NCBI GenBank assembly: GCA_045808425.1 | Contig: JBJMFM010000010.1 | Span: 8,682-72,681 of the forward strand | DNA length: 64,000 nucleotides | From: JAFAQB01 sp045808425 | GTDB taxonomy: Archaea > Thermoproteota > Nitrososphaeria > Nitrososphaerales > Nitrososphaeraceae | Reading direction: 5' to 3' | Shown here: piece by piece, positions 45,632 through 54,812 of the stretch | Numbering within the stretch: position 1 is the stretch's first letter | Layout of the letters: each line of letters starts with the position of its first letter | Notes under the pieces: model-generated | What the model was told of the DNA's origin: nothing | Databases searched by the model: none | Seen by the model: only the letters and a program-made list of their open reading frames with translations | Made by a program: the position numbers and the translations under genes

Positions 45632-46681
45632 ATGAAAGCGGCCGTGTTTCGTGAATTCAGTAAAGATCCTACAAAAGTTGTAAACATCGAAGACATAGAT
45701 ATGCCGAAATTAAAATCCAACGAGTTGATGCTAAAAGCAGAAGCAGCTGCATATAATTATAATGACCTTTGGGCAATCTGGGGAGATCCCATTAAAGTTC
45801 CAACGCCACATATATCCGGAAGTGACGTGGCCGGCACTGTTGTAGAAGTTGGCGAAGACGTTTCGAAATTCAAAGTTGGTGACAGGGTCGTATCACATTC
45901 TAATCTGAGTTGCAGGATATGTGAAGCATGTACTTCAGGAAGAGAGTATGATTGCAATGATAGGACAATTTGGGGATTTCAAACTGGTCCTTTATGGGGT
46001 GGCTTTAGCCAGTATACACACTTGCCTGAGGTAAACGTGTCCAAAATCCCTGATAATGTTTCTTTTGAGGACGCTGCTGCAGTATCAATGGTAGGAATGA
46101 CATCATGGCACATGTTAGTAGGAAGGGCCAAGATAAAACCCGGACAGACAGTCCTTATCATGGGCGGTACCAGTGGAGTAGGGATGGTTGGAATACAGAT
46201 TGCAAAACTGTATAATTGCAGCGTCATCGCCACAGCAGGTAATAAGGAAAAAATGGATAAATGTACAGAAATAGGAGCAGATCATGTGGTCAACCACAGA
46301 GAAGCCGATTGGTACAAGAAAGTTAGAGAACTTACCAACAAACAGGGTGTAGATGTAATATTTGAACATATTGGAAAGGCAACATTTCCTCAAGAGGTTG
46401 GCCTATTGAAGAATGCCGGAACATTGGTTGCCACGGGTGCAACTACAGGTTATGATTCAACTATTGACCTGAGATACCTATTCTTCAAGGGTACGAATCT
46501 ACTTGGCTCGACTCAGGGAACAAAAGCTGATCTAGAACAAGTCATTTACTGGACAAGCAGAGGCAAAATTAAGCCGGTGGTCCATACTGTATTACCATTT
46601 AGCGACATGGTACAAGGTCATGTAATGATGGCAAAAGCCGAGCAGATCGGAAAGATTGTTACAACTCCACAGAAACTCTAA
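45632..46681 (+). CDS. Zinc-type MDR alcohol dehydrogenase/enoyl reductase
   Basis: 349 residues from ATG 45632 (a TTG three codons upstream is the alternative). GroES-like N-terminus, structural zinc with four Cys in CRICEACTSGREYDC, and Rossmann site IMGGTSGVGMVGIQ. The catalytic zinc Cys and His are missing: the position after AAAYNYNDL and GSDVAG carries no Cys/His. This pattern is typical of enoyl/acryloyl-CoA or quinone reductases, not alcohol dehydrogenases. An acryloyl-CoA reductase role in 3HP/4HB is possible but unproven. Confidence 0.85.
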   Translation: MKAAVFREFSKDPTKVVNIEDIDMPKLKSNELMLKAEAAAYNYNDLWAIWGDPIKVPTPHISGSDVAGTVVEVGEDVSKFKVGDRVVSHSNLSCRICEACTSGREYDCNDRTIWGFQTGPLWGGFSQYTHLPEVNVSKIPDNVSFEDAAAVSMVGMTSWHMLVGRAKIKPGQTVLIMGGTSGVGMVGIQIAKLYNCSVIATAGNKEKMDKCTEIGADHVVNHREADWYKKVRELTNKQGVDVIFEHIGKATFPQEVGLLKNAGTLVATGATTGYDSTIDLRYLFFKGTNLLGSTQGTKADLEQVIYWTSRGKIKPVVHTVLPFSDMVQGHVMMAKAEQIGKIVTTPQKL

Positions 46682-46713
46682 ATGCTTCTTCTCCTTTTCT
46701 CATTACTTACCAG

Positions 46714-47589
46714 ATGCTATATAGAAGTTTAATATTCGTACCTGGTAATAGTAAACGATATGTAGAGAAGGCAAAAGCGCTGAAAGCAGATATTATATGC
46801 TTTGATTTAGAAGACTCTGTACCGCTAAATGAAAAAGATGCAGCAAGAAAAATAATTGCAGATGCAATAACACACAGGACACAATACAAGTCAAACTTTT
46901 ACGTCAGGATTAATTCTTTAGAATCTGACCTAGCGTCACTAGATCTAGCAGAGGTAATTAAAAATGGAATTGACGGTGTTGTAGTGCCAAAAGTAAATGA
47001 TGAAAGCCAAATGAAGAACCTTGATTACCAAGTTTCTATACTTGAAGACAACCAAGAAATGATCAATGAGAGCATCAAATTGATACCATCCATTGAAAGT
47101 GCAAGAGGAGTAGTGAATGCATATTCCATAGCAAGATCTTCTCAAAGAATCAATGCGATGGTTTTTGGAATTTTTGATTTTCTATATGATATGCATCTGG
47201 ATTACATTGAGAATGATAACTCGGATGAATACGTGTATGCACGAGCAAAAGTACCCGTTGATGCCAGAGCCGCTGGAGTAGAATCTTTTGATGGCATATG
47301 GCAAAAGGTTGATGACATTGAAGGATTGACAAGAGACGCGATGGTCGCAAAAAGATTAGGATATTCAGGTAAAAGCATAATTCATCCTAGTCACATTGAC
47401 CCAGTTCACATGGTCTTCGTACCTACTAAGAGTCAAATCAAGTGGGCGACAATGGTAGTGGAAGCATTGCAAGTGGCAATGGAAAGAGGAGAGGGACAAG
47501 GGGCAGTTAAACTTGAAGGAAAAATGATTGATGCTGTACATTATAAACAGGCAAAGGCAATTCTAGATTCTATAAATGATCCAAAATAG
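46714..47589 (+). CDS. CitE/HpcH-HpaI family aldolase/lyase
   Basis: 291 residues. FVPGNSKRYVEKA, FDLEDSVP (metal-binding Glu/Asp), LIPSIESARG, FGIFDFLYDM and the Ser/His pair in SIIHPSHIDPV are diagnostic. Such lyases cleave malyl-, citramalyl- or citryl-CoA type substrates. Downstream of the MDR gene by 32 nt, likely an operon. Substrate not defined. Confidence 0.9.
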   Translation: MLYRSLIFVPGNSKRYVEKAKALKADIICFDLEDSVPLNEKDAARKIIADAITHRTQYKSNFYVRINSLESDLASLDLAEVIKNGIDGVVVPKVNDESQMKNLDYQVSILEDNQEMINESIKLIPSIESARGVVNAYSIARSSQRINAMVFGIFDFLYDMHLDYIENDNSDEYVYARAKVPVDARAAGVESFDGIWQKVDDIEGLTRDAMVAKRLGYSGKSIIHPSHIDPVHMVFVPTKSQIKWATMVVEALQVAMERGEGQGAVKLEGKMIDAVHYKQAKAILDSINDPK

Positions 47590-47857
47590 AAAATTCATGA
47601 GGCATAGGGATCAATATAGATTCGAGATAATTTAAAGCAAGAATAAAAGAAGCTCTTTCCTTATTCTTTAGACCCAATGGCAAAGAAGGAAGGAAGGAAG
47701 GAAGGAGGCTTGCATTAGAATGACGCCCAAGGGGATTCTGATACCCACTCGCTCAGAACAGGACTGTTAATCAATGCACTAATAACCAACGTCATATGCC
47801 GTAGTATAAATTTACATGTTCAACATCTCAGTAAAATATGTGTCACTAATTTTTTAT

Positions 47858-48121
47858 TTATCGAATTACCTCTCCAGTCTCCTCTAGCGTACGCTCAGTT
47901 CCAGAGGGCTTTTTTAATATGCCGTATTCTTCGAACAGCTCGTCTAATGTGCTTTTTCTAATAAAATATACGTCTTCATTAAATTCATCCTCGTCTCCAT
48001 AGTATTCGCGAATTAGAACCTTGAAAATTCCATCCTTGACCTCTCTGACGAGTATATCCGCATCATCGCCTTTGTAAACATAATACGTCACATAATCAGA
48101 TATGGGTATTTCTATTTCCAT
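47858..48121 (-). CDS. Hypothetical acidic protein, 87 residues
   Basis: Acidic, beta-rich N-terminal half (SDYVTYYVYKGDDADILV), YYGDEDEFNEDVYFIRKS, and a helical tail (LDELFEEYGILKK) with acidic end. No recognised family. It stands alone between two gene-poor stretches. Composition is protein-like. Confidence 0.55.
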   Translation of the reverse strand: MEIEIPISDYVTYYVYKGDDADILVREVKDGIFKVLIREYYGDEDEFNEDVYFIRKSTLDELFEEYGILKKPSGTERTLEETGEVIR

Positions 48122-48538
48122 TTATTTTTGCGTTCTCCTCCTCCTCGGTGCAGAAACTCGTTTCCTTATATATCGGCTAATACCTCCCACTTTCAGAGAA
48201 AGGGGCAGAGAGTATTTTATAAGAACGTAACTGTCTAATTGAAAGGTCAAGACACGATCAGAATAAGGCTACCGATGCCTTGTCGAAAGATATAGTGTTA
48301 CAGAAAACAGATATCCTGAAGGTTCGAGTTATTCATACAAAATCATTTTAGACAAAACCACGCAAGAAATTATTATGTTTGCGCCTTTTATTGCAGATTT
48401 ATTGTATAACAAGATCTTTTCGCTGCTGAGAAGCCATTTGAATAAGTTGGAAATTCATTAATAGTAAGACATGTTGGTTTGTACTTCAGTCATCCTAATT
48501 AGTACTCTATATATATACAGCGGCTACCTCGCAATTTC
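48122..48538. other. Gene-free stretch
   Basis: 417 nt, AT-rich, no convincing frame and no RNA gene recognised. Likely promoter region for the divergent neighbours. Confidence 0.4.
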
Positions 48539-48898
48539 ATGGTTAGGATAATCTATTCACCGATCCAGGAAATTAAGATCTACGAAATGGCAGAATATTC
48601 GCTGTCTGACTTCATCAGACTTATGACAGACAACATACCTCCAGGTAATATCTCTCCAGCAGCCAAATGGTGCGATGGAATGATTTTCATGGGTACTGGT
48701 CTTCCGTCTACCGATGAAGTAGTGAGAGATCAGATGAAAGGTATTATTCACTATGCATGGCTAGGTTTTGCAGAGATGCCGTCCTACAAGCAGTCAATTG
48801 AGACACAGTCAAAAGTAATTCTTCCCATAATTGATGTCAGTAATAATAGTATTAATAGAGAATTAATAGTGTGGGTTAGGGGCAACCGCACGCTATAG
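48539..48898 (+). CDS. Hypothetical protein, 119 residues
   Basis: ATG start. A mixed alpha/beta protein with SDFIRLMTDNIPP, AAKWCDGMIFMGTGLP and KGIIHYAWLGFAEMP; ends LIVWVRGNRTL. No family recognised. Isolated. The ATCC microsatellite lies 43 nt after its stop. Confidence 0.55.
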   Translation: MVRIIYSPIQEIKIYEMAEYSLSDFIRLMTDNIPPGNISPAAKWCDGMIFMGTGLPSTDEVVRDQMKGIIHYAWLGFAEMPSYKQSIETQSKVILPIIDVSNNSINRELIVWVRGNRTL

Positions 48899-49535
48899 AC
48901 GTGACCATATATATAGCAGCTCCTTTTCCCTAGATAACTTATCCATCCATCCATCCATCCATCCATCCATCCATCCATCCATCCATCCATCCATCCATCC
49001 ATCCATCCAAACAGAGTTTTTTGATCATGTCATCTCTTCTTTTTAATTTTATTACCGTTTGTTTAGTTCTAAGAATTGTTTTTTGTTTAATTAATGTAAA
49101 CAAAGGTTTGCTTCAGTTTGTAATACACGGAAAATATTTTCAGCCCTATGTCTGATGTATATTTGATATTTCGCTTAAGTGGTTTGGCTCACCTGTCTTC
49201 TAATTTGTCTTTTTTGTTTTAGATTTCTTCTCTGATTCTAAACGTAAAAGTTCCGTAGAGAAGTAGCCTGAGACTTTTATTACTGCTAACCAAAACAATT
49301 CATCCATGCATAGAGAATAATCTGAATCCTCAATTTAAGCACACTAAAGCTCCTCTGTCAGAACTTAATCGGTGTCCCCTATACGGATATCTGAATAATT
49401 CTATTATGTTTTCTGACTGCGACTACGAAACAAGATTATTTTTATTAACTTTCACGTGTTCAATATTTTTAGGTCCTGATATGACTCCCTTTTTTAAAAT
49501 CTGTCCTTTCACTTAGATAACATTATGATTTCAAA
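48899..49535. other. Gene-poor stretch containing the ATCC microsatellite
   Basis: 637 nt, very AT-rich apart from the repeat at 48941-49008; only shadow frames otherwise. No RNA gene recognised. Confidence 0.5.
48941..49008. repeat. (ATCC)17 tetranucleotide microsatellite
   Basis: Exactly 17 perfect consecutive ATCC units (68 nt), with no interruption. A smaller AAGG run of five units lies at 47686-47705. Such long perfect tetranucleotide arrays are slippage-prone and rare in archaeal genomes. Confidence 0.97.
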
Positions 49536-49958
49536 TCATTTTAAATATTTCAATTTTTTGATAAAGCATTCCTGATAAATATTAAATGGATCTTGTTGCT
49601 TAATTATGCATTGGTCGCATATACAGTATTTGGAGACCAGTCTTTGCTCACAAGCAACTAAATATTCACATTGGCTGCAACCCGTTTTAGATCCACAAAT
49701 AAAGCATTTCAATTCTATGATATCATTGTCATATGCTGGTATACCATGATTTAGCTTAGGCCTCTCCACAATCGGGTTGCTCAAAGAGCGTATGTTATTT
49801 CCGGGAGATGTCGAGTCATTGCAACTTAGATGTCGAGCAGATTTTTCAGAATTGCACCAAAAGGCTCGACCTGGAAGAATTTCTTTGTGACATTCGGTAC
49901 ATAAGGCTTTAAATGTAATTTGAATTTCGATCCAGTCACACATGGCCTCGTTATACAA
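49536..49958 (-). CDS. Cysteine-rich zinc-finger-like protein
   Basis: 140 residues with 17 Cys. Clusters CTECHKE, FICGSKTGCSQCEY and YCICDQC suggest two or three zinc sites; a Ser/Asn-rich linker lies between. It could be a small nucleic-acid or protein-binding zinc protein. No family recognised. Isolated in an AT-rich region. Confidence 0.55.
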   Translation of the reverse strand: MYNEAMCDWIEIQITFKALCTECHKEILPGRAFWCNSEKSARHLSCNDSTSPGNNIRSLSNPIVERPKLNHGIPAYDNDIIELKCFICGSKTGCSQCEYLVACEQRLVSKYCICDQCIIKQQDPFNIYQECFIKKLKYLK

Positions 49959-50378
49959 TTAAATATTATTTATCGACTTTAAAAGTATTGGGTACGGCCT
50001 AATCTGACTATGTTGTGGAACAACATACACTATCCTATCGTATAATATACTGGCGATACTAGCGCTTTAAATAATTATCTTATTGTTTAGCAGTGTAGCG
50101 AAAGTTGTTTATAGTCATACTTTATGAATTACTTTTTATGCTTGAATTTTGTGTTTTAAGATTGACGGGTGGTTAATGTTGAGTGTTGATTTTGTATTTT
50201 GTCATCCCTTGGTTGTTAATATTATTCTGTAGTTGAACAAGCACGCTAAGCGAGAACATAATAAAAAGCAAATACATAATATCATATCTTTGATTAATGG
50301 CTTTGTGTAGTGGTGCTTAGCTAAAGTCGTAAATATATTATTAAGTTTGACATCACAATTGAAGGAGAAGTAAAACAC
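49959..50378. other. Gene-free stretch before the decayed stress gene
   Basis: 420 nt without convincing frames. The expected N-terminal part of the universal-stress-protein gene cannot be found here. Confidence 0.4.
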
Positions 50379-50611
50379 ATGATTAAAGAGAAAACGAGAT
50401 TCTTTAAAGAAGCTGGGTAAAAGGACAGCTATTCTACAAGGTACAAACCGGTAAACCAGTAGAAGAAATAGTCAGATGAGTCGAAGATATGAATGCGGAT
50501 TTAATAGTGGTGGCAAGCAGTAGAAGTTCTTCACTATCTAAGAGAATACTTGGAAGTACAAGTAGAAAGGTGTTAGATGGCACTAATAGCACATGTATAA
50601 AAAATTTATAG
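50379..50611 (+). pseudogene. Decayed universal stress protein (UspA) remnant
   Basis: The 3' two thirds of a Usp domain. KEKTRFFKEAG (nt 50382-50420) is followed, in another frame, by YKVQTGKPVEEIVR, then a TGA, then VEDMNADLIVVASSRSS and SKRILGSTSRKVLDG, matching the Usp ATP-binding end (G-x-P-A-E-E-I ... ADLIVxGS ... GSxSxxVL). At least one frameshift and one in-frame TGA make it non-functional. The N-terminus is absent. Confidence 0.7.
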
Positions 50612-50846
50612 AATGGCTGTCGGAGTCGATTTGTTGAATTCACATCTATTCTTATTCTCATTCTCATCGCAAGGATCATTATCACTATAATCTCAGCGTA
50701 TTGCAAGAAAGTCTGACTTCAGTTGCCCTAGCTGAGCAGTTACAATCTGTGGAATATTGTTAATTAGTTCATAGAAAATATACACAACAAAAACAATGCG
50801 AAATCACAATTCGTCTTCAGATTAAAACAGCTAAAAAAAAATTTGG

Positions 50847-51011
50847 TTAACTGCCACTAGCTCTGGCAAGTATTATCATAGTATGTATATCTTGCTGGTC
50901 TAGAGCAAGCGGACCTATCGCTATTATGGCAAATACGAGCTTGAGCAGCAGAACGATAATGATTATTGCCACTATCACTAGTATTAGAGTCCATAGAAGT
51001 CCAAGAACCAT
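50847..51011 (-). CDS. Small membrane protein, 54 residues
   Basis: ATG start. One long or two short hydrophobic helices (LLWTLILVIVAIIIIVLLL, KLVFAIIAIG) and a short outside tail (LDQQDIHTMIILARASGS). Composition and clean ends argue for a real small gene. Function unknown. Confidence 0.5.
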   Translation of the reverse strand: MVLGLLWTLILVIVAIIIIVLLLKLVFAIIAIGPLALDQQDIHTMIILARASGS

Positions 51012-51246
51012 AGTCTGATTAGTTTGTGGAAACTTAAAAAGTTGTAGCTATATAATATTATTCCTTATTGTCTATTCTATACACATATGTGGGGACGTTA
51101 CATAAGCCAAGTGTACTGATCTCGGCATGTTATCGACGGCTAGTAATCCGCACCGGAGTGACTTGACAAGAGAGAGAATCCTATCGCTATATGACAATCA
51201 GCACTGTGAAAAGTCTATATTTTGATGCAATCAATGGGAATTCGCT

Positions 51247-52125
51247 TTGAGTGGCAATATAATTGACGGTACTGCTGTCGCAGCTGCCGTTAAATCTCGC
51301 ATTAAAAGAGCAGTTGAAAACTTGAGAGCGGAAGGACATCTCCCTCCCTGCCTTGCTACTGTACTCGTTGGCAAGGATCCTGCTTCGGCTATTTATGTGA
51401 AAAACAAACAAAAGGCTGCAGCGGATGTGGGTATTAGCACGCAAGATCATAAGCTAGCAGCCAACATCAGCCAAAAAGAACTCCTAGAATTAATTATGCT
51501 ACTAAACAATGATCCACAAGTACACGGAATTCTTGTACAATTGCCGCTTCCTGAGGACATAGACGAATCTTTTGTAATTAATACAATTAGCCCATCAAAG
51601 GATGTCGATGGACTAACGCAGACAAATGCTGGAATGTTGTTGAATGGAAAGGCAACCTTGATCCCATGCACACCATTAGGAATAATCGAGCTATTGGATT
51701 TTTATAAAATTGAACTAGAATCGATCGACGCGGTAGTAGTAAATAGAAGTAATCTGGTAGGCAAGCCACTTGCTATTCTTTTGTTGCAAAGAAACGCCAC
51801 GATAATGATATGTCATTCTAAGTCCAAGAATCTTGTTAATAAATTAAGGTCTGCTGAGCTGATAGTCACAGCAGTTGGAAACCGTGATAGGTTTACACTT
51901 AGAGACAACATGGTCAAAGAGGGCGCGGTGATAGTTGATGTCGGCATTACAAGGTTCATGGGAAAGCCAGCAGGTGATGTAGAGGATTTTCAATCTCTAA
52001 AGGAAAAGGCATCTTGGATAACTCCCGTACCCGGAGGAGTTGGACCGATGACCATCGCAATGCTACTGAATAATACCTTGCTTGCCGCTTCATTAAGTAC
52101 AGCTAATGTCCAGAGAAAAAATTAA
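51247..52125 (+). CDS. folD: Methylene-tetrahydrofolate dehydrogenase/cyclohydrolase
   Basis: 292 residues. Catalytic Lys/Tyr site YVKNKQKAAADVGI, GILVQLPLPEDID, KDVDGLTQTNAG, Rossmann motif VVNRSNLVGKPLAILL and VPGGVGPMTIAMLL. Bifunctional C1-folate enzyme in purine/C1 metabolism, feeding folate to MetH. TTG start, as the family's N-terminus begins with a few residues before IIDGT. Confidence 0.96.
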   Translation: MSGNIIDGTAVAAAVKSRIKRAVENLRAEGHLPPCLATVLVGKDPASAIYVKNKQKAAADVGISTQDHKLAANISQKELLELIMLLNNDPQVHGILVQLPLPEDIDESFVINTISPSKDVDGLTQTNAGMLLNGKATLIPCTPLGIIELLDFYKIELESIDAVVVNRSNLVGKPLAILLLQRNATIMICHSKSKNLVNKLRSAELIVTAVGNRDRFTLRDNMVKEGAVIVDVGITRFMGKPAGDVEDFQSLKEKASWITPVPGGVGPMTIAMLLNNTLLAASLSTANVQRKN

Positions 52126-52582
52126 TATCGCAATAAAGAAGAGAAGGACACACTTCGAACACTTAGCATCAATCAACAAGCAATAACCACTTGAGAGGGC
52201 AATTATTCCACTGGAATAGCGGTTATAGCAATAATAATAATAATGAACGTAGAAGTGTTCGAAGTAATAATACTAAAGAGAAGAAGAGGAAGAAGATCAT
52301 ATCGTCAAAGATAACCAAGTTTGCTAATAGTTTTACAGTTCCTGATGATATGAACAACAGCTAGGATAATAAAGAACAAAATCTATGTAATGGCTGTAGA
52401 AACATTTTTTGATAACATAGCTTATTGTATAGAGTACTTTTGTGTGCAATGACACAAATCTCCTATGACCTAATGGAATATCCATCATCCGTGATATCAT
52501 CATAGATATACTAACATTGCATGGCTGCCATTAACAGCCAGCTAATCACTTTTATACCAAATCAAATCTTATATCATAAAAG
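52126..52582. other. Gene-free stretch
   Basis: 457 nt; contains an AAT run near 52230-52247 and otherwise AT-rich spacer. No gene or RNA recognised. Confidence 0.4.
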
Positions 52583-52978
52583 TTGATTGTATTGGTTAAA
52601 AGAAAATCAATACTAGTATTAGATGATGAGTTTGATATAGTGAATGTAATTAAACTGGGTCTGAATAAGACGAATAACCTTAAAGTATATGGATTTACAG
52701 ATCCGCTATTAGCTTTAGAGCATTTCAAATTAAACGCTGCAGAGTACGGACTGGTTATATCGGATATCAGAATGCCTAAGATGAATGGATACGAGTTTGT
52801 AAGGGAAGTCAAAAAGATAAAACCCAAGGTCAAGGTCTTTTTAATGACTGCTTTTGATATCAACAGTCAAGAATTTTCAAAAGTATTGCCAGATATTAAA
52901 GTAAATCAATTTATAAAAAAACCAATATCTATAGGAGAATTAACAACCTCAATACTCAACCACATCAACAAAAACTAA
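52583..52978 (+). CDS. Stand-alone response regulator receiver protein
   Basis: 131 residues, CheY-like. Acidic pair in ILVLDDEFD, phospho-Asp in LVISDIRMPKMNGYEF, Thr in FLMTAFD, Lys in QFIKKPISI. No output domain. TTG start (a second TTG lies 9 nt in). No histidine kinase is nearby; an orphan signal carrier. Confidence 0.9.
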   Translation: MIVLVKRKSILVLDDEFDIVNVIKLGLNKTNNLKVYGFTDPLLALEHFKLNAAEYGLVISDIRMPKMNGYEFVREVKKIKPKVKVFLMTAFDINSQEFSKVLPDIKVNQFIKKPISIGELTTSILNHINKN

Positions 52979-53060
52979 TTGACAAGAAAAAGGAAGAATG
53001 ATAAACGACTATTCAAAAAGCGTTAGTTTGAGGCTTATGCACAGCTAGCTGTATTGAATA

Positions 53061-53342
53061 TTATAGTTTATACAATGACATATTATTATGATAGGAACCG
53101 TTATTGTCATAGTACCTTCCAAACCATAATTGCGAGTATCCTCGGTGGGTGCTTATCTGTAGGAGGACCATACCTGTAGTTTTTCTGATTTTTTCTATTG
53201 CTTTAGCGTCGGCAAAAAAATCGTTTGTATTGAATATAAGAAACTCCTTGTCTCCGTTCTTCACGTATTCAAAACCGCAGTCATCAGTGCAGTTCAACGA
53301 TTCCCATATCCATTCTTCACATTCATCTATCGGCAGCTGCAT
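53061..53342 (-). CDS. Hypothetical protein, 93 residues
   Basis: Read from the second ATG (MQLPIDECEEW); the frame is open for 17 further codons upstream. Acidic, mixed alpha/beta: EWIWESLNCTDDCGFEYVK, KEFLIFNTNDFFADAKAIEKI and QLWFGRYYDNNGSY. Two Cys pairs close together. No family recognised. Confidence 0.5.
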   Translation of the reverse strand: MQLPIDECEEWIWESLNCTDDCGFEYVKNGDKEFLIFNTNDFFADAKAIEKIRKTTGMVLLQISTHRGYSQLWFGRYYDNNGSYHNNMSLYKL

Positions 53343-53846
53343 ATGTGTATACTTTCTCCTGGTGAAATGATCTTCTCTTTTATTGCTCAACAAATAATTT
53401 AAAAATATTCAAAGTTATTGTAATAAACTAGCAATCATCCTCTCGAGGAGGTAGGCGCGAATAATAATAAAAATGGTAGTAAACTTTTGTCCGAAGAATA
53501 CAGTTCTTGACTGAAAGTAGTTTGAGCAATACATGCCAAATGATACCAGCTAGTAAGATCTTGTACTTTAGCAGTAGTTTGCTAAATATCCTATAGTATA
53601 GGCTGATCCTACGAGAGCGGTAACAACTCATCGTATATCAGAATCGCGGGGGAATGGAGATCTAACTGCATTCCAGCTAATTCAGAGATCGGGCATCGGG
53701 TCATCTGGTCAAACAAGATTCAGCTGACATATACATTACAAAGGGTATCGATTCAGTAGTATAGGAGAATGCGGTCAGATCACGCTTCCAGCTCTTGCTT
53801 TACCTTACACAGAGATAGTTTAGATAAGATGTTTTCTAACCTACAA

Positions 53847-53868
53847 TTGTTTAGATTACGCTAAACAA
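53847..53868. terminator. Hairpin near the end of the Cas4-like gene
   Basis: Perfect stem TTGTTTAG-ATTACG-CTAAACAA, about 115 nt past the 3' end of the minus-strand Cas4-like gene. May be a terminator or an operator; inference only. Confidence 0.35.
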
Positions 53869-53905
53869 AAACAAACAAAAAATCAAAGAGGGAGTTGGAT
53901 TTAAT

Positions 53906-53931
53906 TCTCTATAGAATGTCTCTATAGAATG
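53906..53931. repeat. 13-bp tandem direct repeat
   Basis: TCTCTATAGAATG present twice back to back, with a partial further match (GTATAGATAAGAATG) beyond. Located 54 nt downstream of the Cas4-like gene's stop. Confidence 0.7.
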
Positions 53932-53984
53932 CGTATAGATAAGAATGTAGAGCATACGTATTCTGCATTCATATACATGTCTCA

Positions 53985-54812
53985 TTAAGATCCAGAGGTT
54001 CTAAGATCAACTACTCCGCTTATATCTATCAGATCAATTTCTTTTGCTATTTCTTTAGCTTCATCAGATTCAGGATCTTGGTTGACACATTTATCATAAA
54101 ATGGACAACGGGGACATTTGCTTCTCTTTGCATCATCAATCAGCCTAGGCAGTATAGAGACATTATTTTCATTTAATGCTTTTAAGAATAGATTCTTGCG
54201 CCTTACCATTTCATTCTTTAATAATTGCCTAACGATATCATCTGAGGCTAGAAACGCTTCCCAACTTTCGATACCAACGTCCTTGGCATTGAACGGGCGG
54301 AAGAAATAGTCTCCTTCTGAGTCGCTCCTGATCCATCTGAGCTCTCGTACGTTGTATCTTATGGAGATGATCCCTTTTTCTATGTTCGTCATGACCATAT
54401 AATATAGTAACTGTCTGAGATAGGCTCTGAATGTATTATCATAGAAATCTAATCGCCTACCGCTAACAGTATCTTTTAATTCAATTATTACACACTCTTC
54501 AAGGCTCATGATATCTGGATGTGCAACTATACCCTCCATTTCTATGTCTGCCTGCGCTACACCAAGGCCGGCAAGCTGCGTAATCACAAATTCACTTGAC
54601 TCACCTCTTACAAAGTGATGAACTGATTGATCAGAAAGGGGGTCCATATCGGGGAACTTTCTTGAGTAATATTGCTTTCTAATGCACGTAGTAGGTATGA
54701 TGTCTGATACATGTACCGTATTATCTTGTCTTCTTTTTTGTTCATGCTTTGACATCAAATTCTTTAGCAATAGTCTGGTAAACTCAGGACTTCTGCGTAT
54801 AATTATTGGCAT
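53985..54812 (-). CDS. Cas4-like/RecB-type nuclease with four-Cys iron-sulfur motif
   Basis: 275 residues. CIRKQYYSRKF (first Cys), HPDIM and ECVIIELKDT (RecB-type Asp and Glu-x-Lys), YLRQLLYYMVM (QxxxY-like motif) and C-terminal CPRCPFYDKC supply the four Cys of the Fe-S form. This is the Cas4/AddB/Dna2 nuclease layout. No CRISPR array or other cas gene is in the window, so it is probably a host repair exonuclease. Confidence 0.85.
   Translation of the reverse strand: MPIIIRRSPEFTRLLLKNLMSKHEQKRRQDNTVHVSDIIPTTCIRKQYYSRKFPDMDPLSDQSVHHFVRGESSEFVITQLAGLGVAQADIEMEGIVAHPDIMSLEECVIIELKDTVSGRRLDFYDNTFRAYLRQLLYYMVMTNIEKGIISIRYNVRELRWIRSDSEGDYFFRPFNAKDVGIESWEAFLASDDIVRQLLKNEMVRRKNLFLKALNENNVSILPRLIDDAKRSKCPRCPFYDKCVNQDPESDEAKEIAKEIDLIDISGVVDLRTSGS

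Larger units (their letters stand above)
53394..53984. other. Gene-poor stretch with inverted and tandem repeats
   Basis: 591 nt. Contains an 8-bp perfect stem at 53847-53868 and a 13-bp tandem repeat at 53906-53931. The 53428-53631 minus frame (67 residues) is not protein-like enough to accept. No RNA gene recognised. Confidence 0.45.

Noticed and set aside
47677..47718. 13-codon frame through the AAGG run
   Set aside because: Too short; it is simply a repeat read as Lys/Glu/Gly.
48784..49002. Minus-strand frame with a repeating Met-Asp-Gly-Trp N-terminus
   Set aside because: It is the translation of the ATCC microsatellite and then antisense of the 48539-48898 gene; no other support.
50434..50706. 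90-residue minus frame over the stress gene remnant
   Set aside because: Antisense of the recognisable universal stress protein remnant.
53428..53631. 67-residue minus frame
   Set aside because: Composition is Tyr/Arg/Leu-rich and poor in acidic residues, as expected of chance AT-rich frames; no start context or partner.
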